Source: PALSA-1004 sp041483135
GTDB taxonomy: Bacteria; Pseudomonadota; Gammaproteobacteria; Burkholderiales; SG8-41
DNA length: 64,000 bases
Reading direction: 5' to 3'
Assembly: GCA_041483135.1 (NCBI GenBank)
Contig: JBGPFE010000011.1
Location: forward strand, 48,703-112,702
The position numbers and the translations under genes were made by a program. Under the pieces are notes generated by a model, which saw nothing but the letters and a program-made list of their open reading frames with translations, made no database searches and was not told where the DNA came from. Every line of letters starts with the position of its first letter. The first letter of the stretch is position 1. Below are positions 59,068 to 64,000 of the stretch, piece by piece.

Positions 59068-60042
59068 TCAGTCTTTGACCCACGTTTTCCACGCGATCCA
59101 CATTTTGCGCAGCGGCGTCAGTGACGTGCGCTGCGTCAGGACCTTCGAGCCGTCAGCGCGGATTTCAGCGAGCAGGGTCTGATAGATCGCTGCCATCAAC
59201 AGCCCGGGGCGCTGCGACTTGCGGTCCGCCGCGGGCAGCAGCGCGTAGGCCTCGCGGTAATAGCCGAACGTACGCTCGATCTGGAATTCCATCAGTTGCC
59301 GGAAGCCGTTGCTTTCGCGTGCGTGCATGATGTCGGCGACCGATACGTTATAACGCGCGAGCTCGTCGAGCGGCAGGTAAACACGGTCGCGGCGCGCGTC
59401 TTCGCCGACATCGCGGATGATGTTGGTGAGCTGAAACGCCAGGCCGAGGTTCTCGGCGTATTTGAGCGTATCCGGGTTGCTGTAACCGAAGATCTCCGCC
59501 GACAACAGGCCGACCACGCTGGCGACACGATAGCAGTAGCGCCTCAATGCAGCGAAATCCGGGTAGCGTCGCTGCGTGAGGTCCATTTCCATGCCGTCGA
59601 TGATTTCCTGCAGCCGTTCCTGCGGCAGCTTGAAGGTCTTGACCACCGGAACCAACGCTTGCGCGACCGGATGCTGAGGGGCGCCGTCGGAGGGCGGAAC
59701 AGGGGCCCCTTTGGGGGATGTGACCCCGGAGACGGATGCGGCGACTGCGTTCGATGGCGCTGAGCCAGACTCGCGCACGTTCGCATCCCGCAAGCGGGAA
59801 CCCTGCTCACTGCTCGCAGGCGCGCCGTCGTAGATTGCCGCGACCTGAAGGCGCCACCACGCGAGCTTGGTGCGGGCGACATCCACATCCGCGCATTCGT
59901 CGACGACATCGTCCACTTCGCGGCAGAACGCGTAGAGCGCAGTGATCGCACGCCGGCGCCCGGGCGGCAGGAAAAGAAAACTGTAGTAAAAGCTCGAGCC
60001 GCTCTGTGTTGCTTTCTGCTGGCAGTATTGATCGGGTGTCAC
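59068..60042 (-). CDS. hpnD: Presqualene diphosphate synthase HpnD with an in-frame insert
   Basis: A 324-residue squalene/phytoene-synthase-family enzyme that condenses two farnesyl diphosphates to presqualene diphosphate. Both Asp-rich motifs are intact: FCREVDDVVDECAD near the N terminus and RDVGEDARRDRVYLP near 215-230. Between IYDGAP and GAPQHPVAQAL (about residues 72-118) there is a Ser/Ala/Pro-rich stretch of 47 residues absent from usual HpnD, encoded by a 132-bp insert plus a 9-bp duplication (59681-59830). The insert sits in a surface-loop position before an active-site helix, so function may persist. Neighbours: hpnC upstream, SDR and hpnE downstream. Confidence 0.9.
   Translation of the reverse strand: MTPDQYCQQKATQSGSSFYYSFLFLPPGRRRAITALYAFCREVDDVVDECADVDVARTKLAWWRLQVAAIYDGAPASSEQGSRLRDANVRESGSAPSNAVAASVSGVTSPKGAPVPPSDGAPQHPVAQALVPVVKTFKLPQERLQEIIDGMEMDLTQRRYPDFAALRRYCYRVASVVGLLSAEIFGYSNPDTLKYAENLGLAFQLTNIIRDVGEDARRDRVYLPLDELARYNVSVADIMHARESNGFRQLMEFQIERTFGYYREAYALLPAADRKSQRPGLLMAAIYQTLLAEIRADGSKVLTQRTSLTPLRKMWIAWKTWVKD
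59681..59830. mobile_element. 132-bp in-frame insert in hpnD with 9-bp direct repeats
   Basis: GCGCCGTCG occurs at 59681-59689 and again at 59822-59830, bordering 132 bp (141 bp repeat-to-repeat, 47 codons, no stop). The insert holds several short palindromes: AGGGGCCCCT (59701-59710), GGGGATGTGACCCC (59714-59727) and CCCGCAAGCGGG (59787-59798). This resembles protein-coding palindromic elements described in Rickettsia. Seen: repeats and palindromes. Inferred: insertion event. Confidence 0.5.
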
Positions 60043-60069
60043 GATGGGGCAGGATACAGGAATCGGGAT

Positions 60070-60882
60070 TCAGCGCATTGATAGCGTGCGCGCCAGCATC
60101 AATACCCAATCATGCGGGCGCAGCACCGGGCGGTGGCGGAATACATCGCATTTTGCACTCATGATTTTGCTCAGGATGCGGTCGCCGCCGGCGATGATCA
60201 TGCGCATTTCGAGCCCGCAGCGTCCCGGCAGCACGCGACCGAGCGTTGCGCCGTCCCACAGCATGCGCCGTGTACGATTGACCTGAAACGTCATGAAGTC
60301 ACGCCAGGCGCCGCTCGCGTCCCGCGCGGCGATTTGCGCTTCGCTGACACGGAAACGCGCGAGCTCGTCCTGCGGCATGTAGATGCGCCCTTTGGCGTAA
60401 TCGATCGCAATATCCTGCAGGAAATTGATGATCTGCAGGCTCGAGCAGATGTGGTCAGACCATCTGAGATTCAGTGGCGTCGCGGCGCCATAGAGCACGA
60501 GCAGTAGCCGCCCGACGGGATTGGCCGAACGCCGGCAGTAGTCGAGCATCTCGGTGTAATCGGCGTAGCGCTTCTTGGTCACGTCCTGCGCGAACGCCGA
60601 CAGCAAGTCGTGGAATAAGTTGAGCGGTAGCCGGTGTTCTTTGATCGCCGGGGCAAGTTCCTGAAACAGGGCGACGCGCGACCGCTCGCCGCGCTCGATC
60701 ATGCGCAACTCGTCGCCAAAGCTTGCGAGCAATGCCAATCGTTCACGATCGGGCAGCTTGCCTTCGTCGGCGAAATCGTCGGCCGCGCGCGCGAAGCGGT
60801 AGATCAGCTCGACCGGTCGTCGCCAGCGCGCCGGTAAAAGCACGGATGCGACCGGAAAATTTTCGTAATGGTTAATCGACAT
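60070..60882 (-). CDS. hpnC: Hydroxysqualene synthase HpnC
   Basis: A 270-residue squalene-synthase-like enzyme converting presqualene diphosphate to hydroxysqualene. The N terminus NHYENFPVASVLLPARWR is diagnostic of HpnC. Both Asp motifs are present: RFARAADDFADEG (about 29-41) and LQDIAIDYAKGRIYMPQDEL. It is the first gene of the minus-strand hpnC-hpnD-SDR-hpnE set, 27 nt before hpnD. Its promoter should lie in 60883-60955, back-to-back with the tRNA promoter. Confidence 0.92.
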   Translation of the reverse strand: MSINHYENFPVASVLLPARWRRPVELIYRFARAADDFADEGKLPDRERLALLASFGDELRMIERGERSRVALFQELAPAIKEHRLPLNLFHDLLSAFAQDVTKKRYADYTEMLDYCRRSANPVGRLLLVLYGAATPLNLRWSDHICSSLQIINFLQDIAIDYAKGRIYMPQDELARFRVSEAQIAARDASGAWRDFMTFQVNRTRRMLWDGATLGRVLPGRCGLEMRMIIAGGDRILSKIMSAKCDVFRHRPVLRPHDWVLMLARTLSMR

Positions 60883-60955
60883 GCGACGCAGGTGAAACGA
60901 CCGGTATTACAAAGGCTTAACGCGGTACCGGGCGCCGCCAGCCCGGCGCTCGAGG

Positions 60956-60984
60956 CTGACGGGTGACGGTAATTATATTACAAT
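60956..60984 (+). promoter_or_regulatory. Promoter of tRNA-Leu
   Basis: CTGACG (60956-60961; four of six matches to the -35 consensus) and TACAAT (60979-60984; -10) are separated by exactly 17 nt and end 9 nt before the mature tRNA 5' end. It may also drive tig-clpP-clpX. Confidence 0.6.
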
Positions 60985-60993
60985 CAATATGTT

Positions 60994-61078
<85 letters not shown>

Positions 61079-61112
61079 GCACCCGGGCAGTTATACGCGC
61101 ATAGGAAAGGCA

Positions 61113-62420
61113 ATGGCGGCAACCTTGGAAAACATCAGTCAATTGGAGCGGCGCCTCGATATTACTCTGCCCTCGGCGGAGATCGACAGCGAGGTGCAAA
61201 ACCGGCTCAAGCGCCTCGCGCGCAACGTCAAGATGCACGGCTTCCGGCCGGGCAAGGTGCCGCTTAAGGTCGTCGCGCAGCAATACGAAGACCAGGTGCG
61301 GCGCGAGGTGCTCGGCGATGCGCTGCAAAAAAGTTTTGGCGAAGCAATCCGCGCGCAAAACCTCAAGGTCGCCGGTTATCCACACTTCGAGCCCAAGCAC
61401 GCCGCGCCAAGCGGGTCCCAGGTCGAATTCAGTGCGACTTTCGAGGTCTACCCTGAAATCGCCATCGGAGACATGGCCGGGGTGGCAATCAACCAGCCCG
61501 TGACCCGCGTCAGCGAAGCCGAGGTCGACAAGACGCTCACTATCATGCGCAAGCAGCGTGCGAGCTATGTCCCGGTCGAGCGTACGGCGGCGCTGGGGGA
61601 CAAAACGACCATCGATTTTGTCGGCAAAATCGACGGCCACGAGTTCGACGGCGGCAAAGGCGAGGACTTTGGCGTGATCCTGGGCGAAGGCCGCCTGCTC
61701 AAGGATTTCGAGAGCCAGGTCGTAGGCATGAAACCGGGCGCTTCCAGGACATTTGAAATACGCTTCCCGGAGGACTATCATGGGAAAGAAATGGCTGGAA
61801 AAACCGCGACTTTCGACGTAAAGTTAAAGCAAGTTGCCGAACCCAGGCTGCCGGCGGTCGATGCCGAGTTTGCGAAATCGCTGGGAGTGGCCGACGGCAA
61901 CCTGGAGATCATGCGCCGCGAGGTTCGCGAGAATCTCGAGCGCGAAGTGAAGCGGCGGATCAGCGCCCGTTTGAAGGACCAGATCATGCAGGCGCTGATC
62001 GACACCACCAGGGTCGAGGTGCCGAAGACGCTGGTCGAGCTCGAGATCGAGCGCATGAATGCGGCCGCGCGGCAGGATCTGGAAGCGCGCGGCGTCAAGA
62101 CGCAAGGCGTGCCGCTGCCGCGCGACGCGTTCGAACAGCAGGCGCAACGACGCGTCACGCTGGGACTGATTCTGGCCGAGGTGGTGAAAGTGAACGGATT
62201 GCAGGCCAAGCCCGAGCAGGTGCGGGCGATGGTCGAGGAGCAGGCGCAAACCTATGAGCAGCCTGAACAGGTGGTGAAATGGTACTACCAGTCGCCGGAG
62301 CGGCTGCGCGACATCGAATCGATGGTGCTCGAGGACAATGTCGTCGCGTGGGCGCTTGCCATCGCCAAGGTGGAGGACAAGGCGACTGAATTCGACGAAT
62401 TGATGGGGAACGGCAAATGA
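61113..62420 (+). CDS. tig: Trigger factor
   Basis: A 435-residue ribosome-associated chaperone and prolyl isomerase. The ribosome-binding N domain contains the signature GFRPGKVPLKVV near residues 47-58 (family GFRxGKxP). The FKBP-like domain (about 150-245: GDKTTIDFVGKIDGHEFDGG, GEGRLLKDFE) and C-terminal chaperone arms follow. AGGAAAGG precedes ATG 61113; the frame is open further upstream but through the tRNA. It overlaps clpP by 4 nt (ATGA), tighter than in E. coli. Confidence 0.95.
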   Translation: MAATLENISQLERRLDITLPSAEIDSEVQNRLKRLARNVKMHGFRPGKVPLKVVAQQYEDQVRREVLGDALQKSFGEAIRAQNLKVAGYPHFEPKHAAPSGSQVEFSATFEVYPEIAIGDMAGVAINQPVTRVSEAEVDKTLTIMRKQRASYVPVERTAALGDKTTIDFVGKIDGHEFDGGKGEDFGVILGEGRLLKDFESQVVGMKPGASRTFEIRFPEDYHGKEMAGKTATFDVKLKQVAEPRLPAVDAEFAKSLGVADGNLEIMRREVRENLEREVKRRISARLKDQIMQALIDTTRVEVPKTLVELEIERMNAAARQDLEARGVKTQGVPLPRDAFEQQAQRRVTLGLILAEVVKVNGLQAKPEQVRAMVEEQAQTYEQPEQVVKWYYQSPERLRDIESMVLEDNVVAWALAIAKVEDKATEFDELMGNGK

Positions 62421-63058
62421 CGCAACGCAGCTGGGAGCGCACTGGAGTGGAACCGCAAGGCCTCGGCTTGATCCCGATGGTGATCGAGCAGAGCGGCCGC
62501 GGCGAGCGCGCCTATGATATTTACTCGCGGCTGCTCAAGGAACGCGTGGTGTTCCTGGTCGGCCCGGTGACCGAAGTCACCGCCAATCTGATCGTCGCGC
62601 AGTTGCTGTTCCTCGAATCCGATAATCCTGACAAGGATATTTCGTTTTACATCAACTCGCCCGGCGGCATGGTGTCGGCAGGGCTCGCGATTTACGACAC
62701 CATGCAATTCGTCAAGCCCGACGTATCGACGCTGTGCGTCGGCCAGGCGGCGAGCATGGGTGCGCTGCTGCTCGCGGCCGGCGCCAAGCACAAGCGTTAT
62801 TGCCTGCCGAATTCGCGCGTGATGATCCATCAGCCGATGGGCGGCTTCCAGGGGCAGGCCTCCGACGTTGAAATTCACGCCAAGGAGATCCTGTTCCTGA
62901 AGGGCAGGCTCAACGAGATCATGGCCAGGCACACCGGCCAGAAAATCGAAACCATCGACAAGGATACCGATCGCGACAACTTTTTATCCGCCGAACAGGC
63001 GGTGAATTACGGGCTCGTCGACAAGGTGCTGGCAAACAGAACCGATTCCGCGAAATAA
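62417..63058 (+). CDS. clpP: ATP-dependent Clp protease proteolytic subunit ClpP
   Basis: A 213-residue serine protease forming the ClpP tetradecamer. Catalytic Ser is in QAASMGALLL and His in RVMIHQPMGG, with the Asp in KDTDRDNF. The N terminus (GLIPMVIEQSGRGERAYDIYSRLL) is the standard pro-region and axial-pore start. It is translationally coupled to tig and followed by clpX after 35 nt, the usual order. Confidence 0.96.
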   Translation: MTQRSWERTGVEPQGLGLIPMVIEQSGRGERAYDIYSRLLKERVVFLVGPVTEVTANLIVAQLLFLESDNPDKDISFYINSPGGMVSAGLAIYDTMQFVKPDVSTLCVGQAASMGALLLAAGAKHKRYCLPNSRVMIHQPMGGFQGQASDVEIHAKEILFLKGRLNEIMARHTGQKIETIDKDTDRDNFLSAEQAVNYGLVDKVLANRTDSAK

Positions 63059-63093
63059 TGTCGTACAATACGGGGCGATAAGGAAAACAACGT

Positions 63094-64000
63094 ATGTCAG
63101 ACAAAATCGGCGGCGAGAAACTGCTCTATTGCTCGTTCTGCGGCAAGAGCCAGCACGAGGTGCGCAAGCTCATCGCGGGCCCGTCGGTTTTCATCTGCGA
63201 TGAATGCATCGAGCTGTGCAACGACATCATCCGCGAGGAGACGCAGGGCGAACACGGCAGCAAGGGCGCCAAGTCCGACCTGCCGGTGCCGCACGAAATC
63301 CGCGAGATCCTCGATCAATATGTAATCGGCCAGGACCTGGCGAAGAAGATTCTGTCGGTCGCAGTCTATAACCATTACAAGCGGTTGAAGAACCTGGCCA
63401 AGAACGACGACGTCGAACTCGCCAAGAGCAACATTCTCCTGGTGGGCCCGACCGGCTCGGGCAAAACGCTGCTCGCGCAGACGCTGGCACGGCTCCTTAA
63501 CGTACCGTTCGTGATGGCTGATGCGACGACGCTGACCGAAGCCGGCTATGTCGGCGAGGACGTCGAGAACATCATCCAGAAGCTGTTGCAGAAATGCGAT
63601 TACGATGTCGAGAAGGCGCAACGCGGCATCGTTTATATCGACGAGATCGACAAGATCTCGCGCAAGTCCGACAACCCCTCTATCACCAGGGACGTTTCCG
63701 GGGAAGGCGTGCAGCAGGCGCTGCTCAAGCTGATCGAAGGCACCATTGCCTCGGTGCCGCCCCAGGGCGGCCGCAAGCACCCGAACCAGGAATTCGTGCA
63801 GGTCGACACGACCAATATTCTGTTCGTCTGCGGCGGCGCGTTCGACGGTCTCGACAAGGTGATCCGCGCCCGCTCGGAGAAAGGCGGCATCGGTTTTGGC
63901 GCGGAAGTGAAAAGCAGCGACAATCGCAAGGACATTACGAAGGTGCTGCGGGACGTGCAGCCCGAGGATTTGATCAAGTACGGTCTGATCCCCGAGTTCG
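63094..64000 (+). CDS. clpX: ATP-dependent Clp protease ATP-binding subunit ClpX (3' end cut by window)
   Basis: First 302 codons of ClpX, the AAA+ unfoldase that feeds ClpP. The N-terminal zinc-binding domain has Cys pairs in CSFCGKSQ and CDECIELC. Walker A is GPTGSGKTLLAQ, Walker B IVYIDEIDKI, and the substrate-gripping pore loop GYVGEDVEN is present. The reading frame is intact to the last base and continues beyond the window. AAGGAAAA precedes ATG 63094. Confidence 0.96.
   Translation, partial: MSDKIGGEKLLYCSFCGKSQHEVRKLIAGPSVFICDECIELCNDIIREETQGEHGSKGAKSDLPVPHEIREILDQYVIGQDLAKKILSVAVYNHYKRLKNLAKNDDVELAKSNILLVGPTGSGKTLLAQTLARLLNVPFVMADATTLTEAGYVGEDVENIIQKLLQKCDYDVEKAQRGIVYIDEIDKISRKSDNPSITRDVSGEGVQQALLKLIEGTIASVPPQGGRKHPNQEFVQVDTTNILFVCGGAFDGLDKVIRARSEKGGIGFGAEVKSSDNRKDITKVLRDVQPEDLIKYGLIPEF

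Overview
This is a GC-rich chromosomal window that reads as a betaproteobacterium, probably an uncultured Burkholderiales-like lineage. The grounds are the tRNA-Leu(UAG)-tig-clpP-clpX order, the hpnCDE squalene genes, a CaiB-type CoA transferase, a lone PF04392 solute-binding protein, a LIV-type ABC operon fused to beta-oxidation genes, and coding density and codon use typical of that group. No rRNA, CRISPR array, prophage or complete insertion sequence is present. No gene-free stretch exceeds 300 bases.

Layout. Positions 1-3638 hold a DUF1800/DUF1501 secreted-protein pair and a secreted alpha/beta hydrolase, separated by a 103-bp MITE-like element. Positions 3921-11061 are a loose set of metabolic genes: an orphan DGQHR (DndB-like) protein, a RidA/HAD dehalogenase pair, a CoA transferase, an Ldh-family dehydrogenase, a solute-binding protein and a tartrate/malate-type dehydrogenase. 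Positions 11193-15758 form a tight operon-like run: tsaB, rimI, type-4 uracil-DNA glycosylase, lemA and three TPM-domain genes. Positions 16213-23241 hold an orphan CbbQ/CbbO (NorQ/NorD) pair with a DedA gene between them, a histone-deacetylase-like amidohydrolase and a flavoprotein with a cysteine cluster. Positions 23265-30529 contain lplT, a small membrane protein, a LysR regulator coupled to a degenerate glutamine amidotransferase, alr, a tandem pair of DUF4118 membrane proteins, and radA.

The core is a fatty-acid catabolic super-locus, 30706-56881. It runs acyl-CoA synthetase, LIV-type transporter (livG, livF, binding protein, livH, livM), etfBA, acyl-CoA dehydrogenase, a compositionally foreign FkbM-like methyltransferase, fadE, enoyl-CoA hydratase, SDR, long-chain acyl-CoA ligase, thioesterase, fadL porin, fadB-like, fadA thiolase, a chalcone-isomerase-like secreted protein, ETF-quinone oxidoreductase (opposite strand) and a second hotdog thioesterase. 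Together these supply uptake, activation, every step of the beta-oxidation spiral and the electron path from acyl-CoA dehydrogenases through ETF to the quinone pool. Positions 56892-60882 (minus strand) are hpnC, hpnD, an SDR and hpnE for squalene/hopanoid precursor synthesis. The window ends in tRNA-Leu, tig, clpP and a truncated clpX.

The most unusual feature is the intergenic architecture. About a dozen gaps carry arms made of short periodic words (period 7-9), usually as two facing arms and often nested around a second palindromic element. Several words recur at distant loci. A second striking observation is a 132-bp in-frame insert in hpnD, flanked by 9-bp direct repeats.
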